The position numbers were made by a program, and so were the translations under genes. 32,052 bases of DNA from Spirosomataceae bacterium (lineage in GTDB: Bacteria > Bacteroidota > Bacteroidia > Cytophagales > Spirosomataceae). Where the stretch lies: positions 1-32,052 of the forward strand of contig JAKONH010000134.1 in NCBI GenBank assembly GCA_022702045.1. Direction: 5' to 3'. Positions 8,122 to 16,513 of the stretch are shown here, one piece after another (positions within the stretch are counted from its first letter, which is position 1; each line of letters starts with the position of its first letter). The notes under the pieces were generated by a model. That model saw only the letters and a list, made by a program, of their open reading frames with translations. It was not told the origin of the DNA and searched no databases.

Positions 8122-9138
8122 CTACAACTCTGCTACTATCGTGCGCCAGCTTGCCAGTTCGGGCTTGCCGGGTTTCCGTTCGCCGAAGATCAGGCATACG
8201 TTCTGACCGTCTTTATCGAAGAGTTCCAGGCTTGTGACGATACCGTCGGCTGTCGGCTTTTTGGTTAGCCATGCCTGTCCGATCAGCATTTCGTTCAGGT
8301 GCAGGTTGAAGAGTGGGTCGAGCACGTTATACCACGGCCCCATCTGTACCAGTTTATTCACCGGTCCCGTGTGTATCTGAATACAACCGGGATTCGACAC
8401 GAATACCATAATGGGCACCGTACGGTCCGAGGCCAGGGTCATTGCCTGCTTCACCTGAGCCATCGTCAGCAGTTGTGCGTGTCCGTGGGGAGCCAGTCGT
8501 AACCCTTGTTGCCGCCCCACGCCGTATTTGCGGAGCAAACCAAAGAACTCGTGCGTGTCCTGCATACCCAGCCATCCGGCCTGAAATCCAGCCACGTCGA
8601 TCGCTTCGTCGGGTTGGTCGACCGTCCGGTCGGGGGCAGGTTCGATGGGCAGCGCATCGCTTTGATCGTCGCTGCGGAATTGGCTAACCAGTGCATCGTA
8701 GGCGGCCCGGTTCGATTGCTCGGTGAGGTAGATTTTGTGAACGGCCTGTCCCTGCATGTCGAAAAACTGCAGGCTCTGCCGACCATTTTCATCAACGGCA
8801 AAACCAATAGCCCAGCGGCTCATAAACAGTCGCAGGTCGATATCGGGGCCAAGCACCAACCCGACATGCCCATTGAACGACACATTTTCATACGTGCCTT
8901 TCCGTTCGTGGACCAGCGCATCGTTGCGAGTAAGTGCCATGACGTGCCCAAGCGTCGTAACCTGTTTAAGTAACTCCCGGAAGTCCCCCGCCAGCCGCAC
9001 TACCGTTTTACCGGTCCCTGTCGCAAGCAGTTCCGCTTCACTCACGCCCAATTGCCGGGCGGCATCGCGAATACGTAGATTGGGTTGTTGCTGCCGCAAA
9101 TCGGCCCAGCGTGTCGTCAGTGTTTCGAGTGTAATCAT
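8122..9138 (-). CDS. hmuS: HemS/HmuS-type haem-degrading (haem-handling) protein
   Basis: This 338-residue cytoplasmic protein has the two tandem HemS repeats. The N-terminal half begins WADLRQQQPNLRIRDAARQLGVSEAELLAT, a family hallmark, followed by VMALTRNDALVHERKGTYENVSFNGHVGLVLG. The second half contains DTHEFFGLLRKYGVGRQQGLRLA. In HemS, His196 is the haem ligand; here the His of DTHEFF is residue 196 by count. The C-terminus DGQNVCLIFGERKPGKPELASWR is typical. The expected role is to take haem from the ABC importer and release iron or pass haem on. It is the last gene of the minus-strand hmu cluster. It is the proteobacterial-type HemS, not the CobN-like HmuS of Porphyromonas. A repeat element of about 100 bp separates it from hmuV. 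Confidence 0.94.
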   Translation of the reverse strand: MITLETLTTRWADLRQQQPNLRIRDAARQLGVSEAELLATGTGKTVVRLAGDFRELLKQVTTLGHVMALTRNDALVHERKGTYENVSFNGHVGLVLGPDIDLRLFMSRWAIGFAVDENGRQSLQFFDMQGQAVHKIYLTEQSNRAAYDALVSQFRSDDQSDALPIEPAPDRTVDQPDEAIDVAGFQAGWLGMQDTHEFFGLLRKYGVGRQQGLRLAPHGHAQLLTMAQVKQAMTLASDRTVPIMVFVSNPGCIQIHTGPVNKLVQMGPWYNVLDPLFNLHLNEMLIGQAWLTKKPTADGIVTSLELFDKDGQNVCLIFGERKPGKPELASWRTIVAEL

Positions 9139-9146
9139 ATCTATCT

Positions 9147-9248
9147 TCAGTTTACGGTATTCGGTTTACTGTGTTCGGTTACGGTGGGTCGTCCTATAGT
9201 AAACTAGTTTGGAAAGCTACTGTGAACCGAAAACCGTACACCGAAAAC
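9147..9248. repeat. Inverted repeat between hmuV and hmuS, CAGTTTACGG type
   Basis: The gap is filled by an imperfect inverted repeat. The left arm starts TTCAGTTTACGGTATTCGG. The right arm is the roughly 70% complementary GAACCGAAAACCGTACACCG. It belongs to the same family as 2492-2630. A shorter degenerate piece lies in the hmuU-hmuV gap near 10030-10060. Confidence 0.6.
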
Positions 9249-9249
9249 G

Positions 9250-10026
9250 TTATATCCTTCCTGCCACCACCATTGGCTTGTGGGTTAAGGGGTTGTCAAG
9301 TATTTGGACGGGTACGTTGAATACGCGTTCGACCAAAGCCTCCGTCAGCACGTCGCGGGGCGCGCCGAGCGCTTCGACCCGCCCGGAACGCAGCATCAGT
9401 AGCCGGTCGGCATACTGGGCCGCCATGTTCAGGTCGTGTAGTACGGCGATGACGGTATAGCCCCGCCGGGCCATCTGCCGGGCAATGTCGAGTAGCTGAT
9501 GCTGATGTAGCAAGTCGAGCCCGGTGGTCGGTTCATCGAGTAGCAGTAAGCCTTCGTTGACGTCCCACAGTTGGGCCAATACCCGCGCCAACTGTACCCG
9601 TTGCTGTTCCCCACCCGATAATGTCGTCACGATTCGGTTGGCGAAGGCACTCATGTCGACCATGCGCAGGGCGTCGTCGGCAATGGCATAGTCTGCCGCA
9701 GCCGGATGAGCGCCATAGTGCGGATAACGGCCCATCAGCACGAGTTCGTCAACCCGAAACGGGAATGCCAGCGTATTCTGCTGATGCAGAAAGCCGCGCA
9801 CGCGCGCCAGTTCACTGGACGAATGTGCCCACAGTGACTGACCGCCCCACAACACTTGCCCCGACGCGGGCTTCAGCTCACCAGCACAGAGTCGCAGCAA
9901 AGTAGACTTCCCGGCTCCGTTCGGCCCGACAATAGCCAACAGTTCGCCCGCCCGCGCCCGCACCGACACGCTATTGACCAGCGTCCGCTTATCGATTCGA
10001 TACGTTAGTTGTTCGGTTTGTAGCAT
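9250..10026 (-). CDS. hmuV: Haem ABC transporter ATP-binding protein
   Basis: This 258-residue ABC ATPase has Walker A GPNGAGKST (about residues 34-42), a Q-loop HQQNTLAF, the signature LSGGEQQR, Walker B LLLLDEPTTGLD and the H-loop AVLHDLN, all intact. It matches the FepC/HmuV class of iron-chelate and haem importers and would drive the HmuU permease at the cytoplasmic face of the inner membrane. It lies 54 bp downstream of hmuU and upstream of hmuS, the usual hmuTUV-S context. The ATG at 10026 is followed directly by the conserved start LQTEQLTYRIDKRTLVNSVS. Haem specificity comes from the neighbours, since the ATPase alone cannot be told from siderophore homologues. Confidence 0.93.
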   Translation of the reverse strand: MLQTEQLTYRIDKRTLVNSVSVRARAGELLAIVGPNGAGKSTLLRLCAGELKPASGQVLWGGQSLWAHSSSELARVRGFLHQQNTLAFPFRVDELVLMGRYPHYGAHPAAADYAIADDALRMVDMSAFANRIVTTLSGGEQQRVQLARVLAQLWDVNEGLLLLDEPTTGLDLLHQHQLLDIARQMARRGYTVIAVLHDLNMAAQYADRLLMLRSGRVEALGAPRDVLTEALVERVFNVPVQILDNPLTHKPMVVAGRI

Positions 10027-10080
10027 GGGCGGTTTTCAGTTTTTGGTGTACAGCTTACGATTTCCCTAAGTCGGTGATGG

Positions 10081-11169
10081 CTACCCAAGATTTCGTTGTC
10101 GAATAAGCATCCAGATAAAAACGGGTGTGCCAATCAGGGCCGTTACGATACCAATGGGTAATTCGGCAGGTGCTACGATCGTTCGCGACAGCGCATCGGC
10201 AGCCGTCAGGACGATAGCCCCGCCCAGCGCCGACCCGACCAGTACGTGTCGGTGGTCGGAACCAGCGAATAGTCGAATCAGGTGGGGTATGACCAGACCG
10301 ACAAAGCCGATAACGCCCGCGACAGCCACGGACGTACCGACGGCCAGCGTCGACAGGATAATTACCTGCCGTTTCAGTCGTGTCAGATTCACACCCAGCA
10401 TAGCCGCCTGACTCTCGCCTAGCGCCAGCAGGTTTAGCGATTTAGCCAATCGGGGCATGCCAACCAGAACCACTGCCATGAAGGGCAACAACACCAGCAC
10501 AGTTGTCCACGACGCCCCACCGAGGCTACCCAACGCCCAGAACGTAATCGTCCGCAGTTGATCGTCGGTAGCCAGGTAGGTCAGCAAACCCGTCAGGGCA
10601 CCAGCCAGCGCATTGATCGCGATGCCAGCCAGCAACATCGTTGTGACAACCGACCGGCCCGCCACCCGCGCCAGCCGATATACGAGTAATGTCGTTCCGC
10701 AGGCCCCGGCAAACGCCACCAGCGACAGCGCATAGTAGCCAGCCAGTCCTGCCAGCTTCTGAAAGAGCGTCACCTCCAGCACAATCATCAGCACAGCGGC
10801 CAACGATGCCCCCGACGAAATGCCGATCAAACCGGGGTCGGCCAGCGGGTTTCGGAATAAACCCTGCATAGCCGCGCCCGCCACGGCTAACCCCGATCCA
10901 ATCAGCATACCCAAACACACTCTTGGCAATCGAATTGTCGTCAGAATTACCGTTTTCGTTTCGTTAACGTCCGTATCGAAACCCAGCAGCCCAGCTAGTA
11001 TCCGTATCACTTCGGCGGGCGCGATCGCCACCGCCCCTACCCCTATCGATAGTACGATCGTCACCATCAGTCCGGCCGCCAGCGTAGGCAACAGCCAGTT
11101 CCGCCGGGGTACCGGCCGTAGGCCCGCCGAACGGGAGATAGTTGGGGCCGATGGCGTTTGGGTTAGCAT
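10081..11169 (-). CDS. hmuU: Haem ABC transporter permease, FecCD family
   Basis: This 362-residue integral membrane protein of the FecCD/BtuC family has around ten hydrophobic helices. Family motifs are clear: RLPRVCLGMLIGSGLAVAGAAMQGLFRNPLADPGLIGISSGASLAAV near residue 80, and GVIGFVGLVIPHLIRLFAGSDHRHVLVGSALGGAIVLTAADALSRTI near residue 280. The latter includes the coupling-helix region that contacts the ATPase. It would form the homodimeric channel for haem with HmuV and receive haem from HmuT. The N-terminus has about 25 hydrophilic residues before the first helix. It sits between hmuT and hmuV, separated from hmuT by a repeat-filled 137-bp gap. Confidence 0.94.
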   Translation of the reverse strand: MLTQTPSAPTISRSAGLRPVPRRNWLLPTLAAGLMVTIVLSIGVGAVAIAPAEVIRILAGLLGFDTDVNETKTVILTTIRLPRVCLGMLIGSGLAVAGAAMQGLFRNPLADPGLIGISSGASLAAVLMIVLEVTLFQKLAGLAGYYALSLVAFAGACGTTLLVYRLARVAGRSVVTTMLLAGIAINALAGALTGLLTYLATDDQLRTITFWALGSLGGASWTTVLVLLPFMAVVLVGMPRLAKSLNLLALGESQAAMLGVNLTRLKRQVIILSTLAVGTSVAVAGVIGFVGLVIPHLIRLFAGSDHRHVLVGSALGGAIVLTAADALSRTIVAPAELPIGIVTALIGTPVFIWMLIRQRNLG

Positions 11170-11190
11170 AGGTCTACAGTTTATAGTTTG

Positions 11191-11297
11191 TGCCGGGCGG
11201 CCGGCGCCGTTTGTGGTTTGTAGATCCTCCGGCGGCAGCTCCGAACACGTCAGCCAACCTCAAACCACAAACTACGAACGGCACCAGCCGCCCGGCA
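11191..11297. repeat. Inverted repeat between hmuT and hmuU
   Basis: The outer arms TGCCGGGCGGC (11191-11201) and GCCGCCCGGCA (11287-11297) are exact complements. Inner arms TTTGTGGTTTG and CAAACCACAAA also pair. The enclosed segment contains ACACGTCAGCCAACC, a module that recurs near 13.63, 24.0 and 26.1 kb. It splits the haem cluster and could reduce read-through or stabilise the upstream mRNA. Confidence 0.65.
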
Positions 11298-11306
11298 TAA
11301 ATCCAT

Positions 11307-12146
11307 TTATAAAGCCCCGCCTGTCAGCGAAATTCCCTTTGCCAGTTCGCTCAGAGCTTTGCCAAGCCGAGGAGTAAATCCTGTCAGCAGGTGGCCATCC
11401 ATCGTCACAAACCGGCGATTCTTCCCCGCTTTCGTCTGTGCGACACCCGGCACATTCATCAGGCCGGTGGGACCACCCAAACTTTCCAGCCCACTATCGA
11501 ACAGCAGAATGACATCGGGATCGGCCGCGACGAGGGCTTCTGTCGTGAGGGGCTTAAAATCGGCAAACTGGGGCGTTGCGTTTTGGCCACCCGCCAGCTC
11601 GATCATCTTTTCAACCGGCGTACCCTTACCAGCCACCAGCATCGTACCGGTACCGCGCGCGTAAATGAACAGTACTTTGGGTTTACCCGTCGCTTTCTGC
11701 ACCTTCGCTACCTCGGTATCAACCCGGCGGATTAATGCTTTGGCTTTACTTTGTACCCGGCAGGCAGCGGCTACGTCGTTGATGAGTTTCTTGGTGCCCT
11801 CAGCAGAAAACTCCTGCCTGAACGATACGACCTGCACACCCGCCGACCGGATTTGGTCAAGCACGTCGGCTCTGGTACCAGCTTTTTCGGTCGTTAGGAC
11901 GAGCGTTGGCTGCTGAGCCAGTACCCCTTCGGCCGAGATTGTCCGGTTATGGCCCACCTTCGGCAATTTCTTCAGCGATTCCGGGTAGGTACTTGTCACG
12001 TCGACGCCGACCAGTCGGTTTTCCAGGCCCAGATCGCTCAGAATTTCGCTGACAGTACCATCAAGCGATACAATACGGGGTGGCGCGATCTGCGCCCGAA
12101 CCAGGCCGGACGTCAGTACGAGCAGTAGTAGAAGGAAGCTTCTCAT
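11307..12146 (-). CDS. hmuT: Haem ABC transporter substrate-binding protein
   Basis: From the ATG at 12146 (the track start is a TTG three codons earlier) this encodes 279 residues. It has a Sec signal peptide MRSFLLLLLVLTSGLVRAQ and no lipobox, so it should be a soluble periplasmic protein. The mature part is a class III periplasmic binding protein (BtuF/HmuT fold): RIVSLDGTVSEILSDLGLENRLVGVDVTSTYPESLKKLPKVGHNRTISAEGVLAQQPTLVL is the standard N-lobe. In HmuT and ShuT a Tyr in this region ligates haem, and the Tyr of TSTYP is a candidate. The C-lobe ends ALSELAKGISL. It would deliver haem to HmuUV. It is preceded by small protein A with an 87-bp gap and is co-oriented with the whole cluster. 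Confidence 0.93.
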   Translation of the reverse strand: MRSFLLLLLVLTSGLVRAQIAPPRIVSLDGTVSEILSDLGLENRLVGVDVTSTYPESLKKLPKVGHNRTISAEGVLAQQPTLVLTTEKAGTRADVLDQIRSAGVQVVSFRQEFSAEGTKKLINDVAAACRVQSKAKALIRRVDTEVAKVQKATGKPKVLFIYARGTGTMLVAGKGTPVEKMIELAGGQNATPQFADFKPLTTEALVAADPDVILLFDSGLESLGGPTGLMNVPGVAQTKAGKNRRFVTMDGHLLTGFTPRLGKALSELAKGISLTGGAL

Positions 12147-12233
12147 TTTGTTCAACGTTTATCGTTTTACGTTTAAAATTGTCTCAAACAGTAGGATGCC
12201 GGCCGGCGCTCCGGTGGTTAGGACAAGCCGTCA

Positions 12234-12575
12234 TCAGTTTAATGGTAATTGACGAGGGCTGAGCAGGTCACTATCGAGTTGCAGACAGGCGTAGTGGAGC
12301 GCAATTAAGAGTCGTTCACGCTCAGCACCCGTTAACTGCAACCCAATGGACTGAAAACCAACCCGAACGGTTGTCTCGCGCACATCGAGTAAACCAACCA
12401 GGTACAACGCGGACAATGGTAGTCGGTCGAGCCGGTCAATAAGGCCGTAGAGATCAGTCATCGTCAACGCCATCGCCAGTCCCTTGAACTGCAGTTCAAT
12501 TTCGCCACAGCACAGGCACTGACCCAGGTACAAATCAGCCTCGTTAATTAGCACGTATTTGGAGGAAGTTTCCAT
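12234..12575 (-). CDS. Small hmu-locus protein A (CxxC-bearing, family member)
   Basis: This 113-residue soluble protein has no signal peptide. I do not recognise a characterised function. It aligns by eye with the three other small proteins in this locus. The pattern is a short lead, then C-x-x-C (QCLCCGEIELQFKG at about residues 19-32), a hydrophobic strand, an acidic LTMTDLYGLIDRLDRLP helix, and a C-terminal LTGAERERLLIALHYA helix. The CxxC could bind a metal or haem or be redox active, but there is no direct evidence. The family may correspond to the domain I remember as DUF6686. It lies directly upstream of hmuT and downstream of small protein B, with repeat DNA filling the 158-bp gap between A and B. 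Confidence 0.75.
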   Translation of the reverse strand: METSSKYVLINEADLYLGQCLCCGEIELQFKGLAMALTMTDLYGLIDRLDRLPLSALYLVGLLDVRETTVRVGFQSIGLQLTGAERERLLIALHYACLQLDSDLLSPRQLPLN

Positions 12576-12576
12576 A

Positions 12577-12733
12577 CGGTAGCTGGTATACGGTTTACAG
12601 TTTTCGCTTTTCGGCGGTAATAGAGCGCGGGTTCGGCAACGCTGTCATAGCGTAAACTGAGCCTAGGTGCTGATTCAGGTATCTGGCTTTCGGAACGGTT
12701 TACCGAAAGCTGATACCCGTAAACTGAAACCCG
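12577..12733. repeat. Repeat-rich gap with several CAGTTTACG/GTAAACTG units
   Basis: The gap between small proteins A and B contains AGCTGGTATACGGTTTACAG near its left end and AGCTGATACCCGTAAACTG near its right end, with GCGTAAACTGAG and GGTTTACCGAAAGC between. These units are inverted or direct copies of the CAGTTTACGG module seen at 2.5 and 9.15 kb. I see no ORF. Confidence 0.55.
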
Positions 12734-13069
12734 TTAATTCGCCCGGCTTAGGTCGAGAATTTGCTCGGCGGCCAGTACCGGGGTAGCCTCCCGCAGTAGC
12801 GCGCCGAGACTGTTCAGATCATCGTCGCTGAAGAGCAAAAAATAATTCGGCATGGGCGTTGGCAACAGCAGTTCCTTACCATGCGTCGTGCAGAACGGGC
12901 GCATAGCCAACCGCTCGAAAATCATCACCGAAAAGGTGTCGAACTGATCGAGCGTCAGGCAGAACAGCGAATTCTGAAACGCGACATTAACGGTTCGGCA
13001 CCCTTCGCAGATACCCACGTACCCGACCGTACTCTCGGCCAGCGTCCGGAATTTATGGTTGTGTTTCAT
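12734..13069 (-). CDS. Small hmu-locus protein B (CxxC-bearing, family member)
   Basis: This encodes 111 residues from the ATG at 13069. The track's longer start at 13084 is a TTG, and the ATG aligns with small protein D (FRTLAES versus YRTLADS). The motif ICEGCRTVNVAFQNSLFCLTLDQFDTF contains C-x-x-C followed by a strand and helix. The C-terminus ELLLPTPMPNYFLLFSDDDLNSLGALLREA closely parallels D (IHLSTPSPYLCFSFLPDELIELRALLSEA). It has no signal peptide or membrane segment. The function is unknown; it may be the DUF6686 family, from memory. It starts 22 bases after the stop of small protein C, so the two are almost certainly co-transcribed and part of the haem cluster. Confidence 0.78.
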   Translation of the reverse strand: MKHNHKFRTLAESTVGYVGICEGCRTVNVAFQNSLFCLTLDQFDTFSVMIFERLAMRPFCTTHGKELLLPTPMPNYFLLFSDDDLNSLGALLREATPVLAAEQILDLSRAN

Positions 13070-13090
13070 GCGCAAAAAAGTCAAGTCGGT

Positions 13091-13438
13091 TTAGTTGAGA
13101 TCGTTCCAGACCCGGTTGAGCGCCGTGACCAGCAGAGCCGCCCGCCCCAGTAACGCTTTCAGCTCCACCAGATCATCATGCGTTAGCCGGCCAAACAGCG
13201 TTATAACTGGGGCTTCGCCTGCCAAAGGCGGGGTCAGCATGATCCGGGCAGCGTTGGGCAGCATGTTCAGATCAAAACTCATGGCCGACTCATGTAGCCG
13301 GTGAAATTCATCGGCCGTTAAATAACGCTGCAGCGCTCCGAAGCGAAACGAATACCATAGATCTACATCGGCATACAGTATCACCTCGCCCCGAGGGCTG
13401 CGTGCTAGTTGGATTGGCGTATTAAGCGAGTTAGTCAT
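13091..13438 (-). CDS. Small hmu-locus protein C (family member, CxxC lost)
   Basis: This encodes 115 residues from the ATG at 13438. The track ORF runs 55 codons further upstream through repeat DNA, so that start is rejected. The layout matches small proteins B and D: a short lead (LARSPRGEVILYADVDLWYSFRFG), an LTADEFHRLHESA helix, a central segment ending RIMLTPP, then LFGRLTHDDLVELKALLGRA. Where A and B have CxxC, this protein has YADV, so any cysteine-based function is lost. The function is unknown. It is the first of three consecutive small genes (C, B, A) after the repeat-filled gap that follows hmuY. Confidence 0.72.
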   Translation of the reverse strand: MTNSLNTPIQLARSPRGEVILYADVDLWYSFRFGALQRYLTADEFHRLHESAMSFDLNMLPNAARIMLTPPLAGEAPVITLFGRLTHDDLVELKALLGRAALLVTALNRVWNDLN

Positions 13439-13599
13439 GGTACGAATAGTAATGGCACGTTGTGCCTTGGCGGGTGGCCGGCTGATATGCCTGCAGGTTC
13501 CGGGCAGCGCCACGGTGGCCCACGGCACCGACCACCTTAGCCAAGGGCTTAAGAGGTTTGTTATTTGGTGGTTAGTATTTTGTCGTTCGTAGTTACCTG

Positions 13600-13695
13600 T
13601 CACAGCGCGTCACGCTGAGCGCAGCAATGAACGCGTCAGCCAACCCCGAACGCCACGGCGGCCACGCGGTGGTCGCCACCGTGGCGCGGGCCGGC
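13600..13695. repeat. REP-like repeat in the hmuY-to-small-protein-C gap
   Basis: Near-palindromic CGCCACGGCGGCCACGCGG...GTCGCCACCGTGGCG (13651-13686) shares its core with the copies at 5.1, 19.3 and 24.1 kb. It is preceded by ACGCGTCAGCCAACC (13631 onward), the module also found at 11.25, 24.0 and 26.1 kb. It lies just downstream of the hmuY stop codon on the coding strand and may cause partial termination between hmuRY and the rest of the cluster. The remainder of the 13439-13700 gap shows no gene. Confidence 0.7.
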
Positions 13696-13700
13696 ACAAA

Positions 13701-14360
13701 CTAATTGAGTGTCATAGAGCCATTCGGCTGATAGGTATAGCGGAAGGTGAAGTACCGGCTGGGCGTCGTGCTGGTCGGGCTAGCGGGTGCCCCCAGGTAA
13801 TAGCTCAGAATTTCCAGTTTGGCGTACTTGGTACCGTCGCCGGTGCGGAGCAACAGCACCCGGCCCGGTATAGCCGATACAAGGTTGGTCGTACTGCTGT
13901 AGTTATACCAGCCATTACCCGAGCCGCTCGGTACCGCCAGTTGCGTGGGGCTCTGATCCTGCGCAAAGGTGGTCGACGTTGGGATGGCCGTCAATGCGTC
14001 GAACGTACCGGTGTACACGTTGGCCCCGCCCTGCCCCGATCGGATAGCGCCACCGTTGACAATGATCGACGTGCTGCGAAAGCCAATATCCCATTTGTTG
14101 CTGGCAGAGTCGGTATTAGCGATGACTTTATTGTCGCGCAGGCTGTAGAGCGTGTACTTCCCTGTGGCCGGTAGCGGTTGTACAGCTGTACCATTGCTGG
14201 CCGTCGTAGACACAGCGGTGGTTGACGTCGGGTCAGCGGCTAAGTCCCGTACGGTTACCGATTGTACGGGTTGCGTCGTCACAGCGTTTTCGTCTTTTGA
14301 ACAGGCCGTTAACAGAGCAGCTGACAGGGCGAGTAGGGTCAGGTTGGCAATTAGTTTCAT
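13701..14360 (-). CDS. hmuY: HmuY family haem-binding lipoprotein
   Basis: This 219-residue protein has a lipoprotein signal peptide MKLIANLTLLALSAALLTAC (lipobox LTAC, Cys20), followed by SKDE. The mature part shows the HmuY pattern: GKYTLYSLRDNKVIANTDSASNKWDIGFRSTSIIVNGG, then a Ser/Thr/Gly-rich loop, GRVLLLRTGDGTKYAKLEILSYYLG and a final FRYTYQPNGS. HmuY of Porphyromonas gingivalis is a surface haemophore that takes haem from host proteins and gives it to HmuR. The same role is inferred here. In other family members the haem ligands are His or Met residues; I cannot place them with confidence here because the domain has very few His. It lies 32 bp downstream of hmuR, as the second step of the same operon. 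Confidence 0.88.
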   Translation of the reverse strand: MKLIANLTLLALSAALLTACSKDENAVTTQPVQSVTVRDLAADPTSTTAVSTTASNGTAVQPLPATGKYTLYSLRDNKVIANTDSASNKWDIGFRSTSIIVNGGAIRSGQGGANVYTGTFDALTAIPTSTTFAQDQSPTQLAVPSGSGNGWYNYSSTTNLVSAIPGRVLLLRTGDGTKYAKLEILSYYLGAPASPTSTTPSRYFTFRYTYQPNGSMTLN

Positions 14361-14392
14361 AAAGTGTACTGGTTGGGAGATTACGAATTGAT

Positions 14393-16498
14393 TTATAGGG
14401 AGTTTAATTGTGTTTCGGCTCGCTGTTGCCAGTTCCAGCGCAGGCTGACGTACCAGAGCCGCCCGGCCAGCGTCGGGATGTTTTGCGGATTGGTGTACCC
14501 GGTCAGATTATCGACGCCGGCCTGTACGGTCAGTTGCCGAATCGTCTTGGCTGCCGTCAGGTGCCAGGTGACATAACCGGGTACATATTCATTATCGACA
14601 TCGAGAATCAGATTACCGTTACGATCGGAAAATCCGTATCGGCTGCGGTAGATGCCCCGTACCGAGGCTGATATACCGTGTCGGGGCAGTTCGTAGAAAA
14701 ATTTCAGGTTCGCCATGTGCCGCGACCGATTCAGCAGGCCACCATAGTCCGCCATCTTCACCTGCTCCGTCACCAGCGTTTCGGGATTGCGCCGAAACAC
14801 CTGTCCAGCCCGGATCGCGTCGACTACACTCTTGTCGCGGGCATCGAGATATTGATACCCCGCACTCACTACCAGTCGGCCCGCCCCTACTGTCAGCCGG
14901 TAACTTCCGTCGACTTCAGCCCCCTGCGTGTACACCCGGTTGAGGTTCGTGTAGCTGAATACGTTTTGCCCATTGGTCTTTTGCGCTACGACCTGCGTTT
15001 CGATCAGATCGCGCACGTCGTTCCGGAACAGGTTGACCGACAGAAGCAGCGGCAGATTGTATTTCTGCTGAAAATTGGCAGCAATACCCAGATTGTACGC
15101 CATCGAACTCTCCGCCCGGATGTTACCAAAGCGCGCGGGGTCGGCCAGGATTTCCGCGATCTGACCCTGCTGTTGCAAGCGGGCGATGCCAGCGGCTAAC
15201 TCCTGCGTTCCGAACACGCTGTACCCCACGACGCCATTGTCGAAGTTGAGGTACAACTGCCGAAAGTCAGGCGCTTTGAAACCGACACCACTGCTAGCCC
15301 GCAGCGCAATTGTCGGACTTACTTCATAACGCGCCGATAGCTTGGGACTGAACTGCGATGCATACTGACTATGGTTGTCGTAACGGCCACCAGCAATAAC
15401 TGTCAGTCGACGGGTCGGCACCCACTCGAACTGCGCGAAACTATAGCGGGTCGAAAACACCTGCCGGCCGGGATAACGTGTTGCTGCCACGCTCTCACCG
15501 ATATAGCCTACGCCAAGGGTTAGAAAATGACGACTACGAATCATCCGTTCGACCACCAGTTCGGGCCGGTTGAAGGTTTGCCGAAAATAGCTGGCGTCGT
15601 AGTCGACCCCGGTCGTCTGGTAGCGCAGATCGCTTGACGTGCGGTAGCCCGAGCGGTAGTAGCGGTACATCAGTTTCCAGGCGTCCGACACCTGATGTGT
15701 AACGACCGGGTTGATCGTGTACTCGTTTACCTTACCCGTTCCCAAGACAATCTGCTGATCGGTCAGTTGCGCGTTAGCGGTCTGACTTTCAGCAAAATAG
15801 CGACCTGTCAGTGTGAGCTTTACCCGATTGGTCAGCTGACTTGTCAGCCGACCACTGCCCGTATAGTTGGTGAATGGGGAGATCGTATTACCGTACGTTT
15901 CGGGCGTCAGATCGTAACCCGCCGACGCATACCGATTACCGAACAGATACAGGTTGGTTTTCCCTTGTCGCAGGGCCACGTCGGCGGTCAGGTCGCTTGT
16001 TCGATTTGCGCCGTACCGCGCCGATACACTTCCCTGCGTGCGGGTCGGACTTTCGGTGATGATATTGACCACGCCGGCCAGAGCTTCCGATCCATACAAA
16101 CTCGACGACGGTCCTTTCACCACCTCAATCTGCTTGATGTTGCCAGCGGTTAGGCGATTCAGATCCAAGGTACCAGCGGTGCGGCCGATTAGTGGTTCAC
16201 CATCAACCAGAATCAGCGTATAATCGGGCGCAAAACCCTGTATTTGAAGACCCTGTCCGTGATCACTGACGATAGTTAGACCGGTTTGTTCACGCAAGAT
16301 GTCGTTGAGCCGCAAACTACCGGACTGTTGAATCTGGGTTTTGCCTACGACCGTAACCGGCATTGGCAACGAGCCGACCTGCCGTTCCGTACGCGTTGCC
16401 GTTACGACGATTGCGTCGAGCGGCCGGCTCCGCATCGTGTCGGCGGGCGGGGCTGCGGGCTGCTGAAAAAAGGTAAAGAGGAGTAGATTGGTAAGCAT
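14393..16498 (-). CDS. hmuR: TonB-dependent outer-membrane haem receptor
   Basis: This 701-residue protein has a short signal peptide (MLTNLLLFTFFQQP) and a TonB box DAIVVTATRTERQ at about residues 28-40. The plug domain runs to about residue 155 (LNDILREQTGLTIVSDHGQGLQIQGFAPDYTLILVDGEPLIGR...IKQIEVVKGPSSSLYGSEALAGVVNII). The rest is a 22-strand barrel with many aromatic strand ends and the C-terminal RLWYVSLRWNWQQ. GFKAPDFRQLYLNF resembles the FRAP box of haem receptors, but the NPDL box is not preserved (GNIRAESS at the equivalent place). It would import haem using proton-motive force through TonB, whose genes are not in the window. It starts 15 bp after small protein D and leads directly into hmuY. 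Confidence 0.92.
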   Translation of the reverse strand: MLTNLLLFTFFQQPAAPPADTMRSRPLDAIVVTATRTERQVGSLPMPVTVVGKTQIQQSGSLRLNDILREQTGLTIVSDHGQGLQIQGFAPDYTLILVDGEPLIGRTAGTLDLNRLTAGNIKQIEVVKGPSSSLYGSEALAGVVNIITESPTRTQGSVSARYGANRTSDLTADVALRQGKTNLYLFGNRYASAGYDLTPETYGNTISPFTNYTGSGRLTSQLTNRVKLTLTGRYFAESQTANAQLTDQQIVLGTGKVNEYTINPVVTHQVSDAWKLMYRYYRSGYRTSSDLRYQTTGVDYDASYFRQTFNRPELVVERMIRSRHFLTLGVGYIGESVAATRYPGRQVFSTRYSFAQFEWVPTRRLTVIAGGRYDNHSQYASQFSPKLSARYEVSPTIALRASSGVGFKAPDFRQLYLNFDNGVVGYSVFGTQELAAGIARLQQQGQIAEILADPARFGNIRAESSMAYNLGIAANFQQKYNLPLLLSVNLFRNDVRDLIETQVVAQKTNGQNVFSYTNLNRVYTQGAEVDGSYRLTVGAGRLVVSAGYQYLDARDKSVVDAIRAGQVFRRNPETLVTEQVKMADYGGLLNRSRHMANLKFFYELPRHGISASVRGIYRSRYGFSDRNGNLILDVDNEYVPGYVTWHLTAAKTIRQLTVQAGVDNLTGYTNPQNIPTLAGRLWYVSLRWNWQQRAETQLNSL

Positions 16499-16513
16499 TG
16501 GACGGAACGCAGA

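Noticed and set aside
13439-13603. Extended N-terminus (55 residues) of small protein C in the ORF track
   Set aside because: The extension is translated from the gap upstream of the gene and is absent from the related small proteins; the ATG at 13438 aligns with them.
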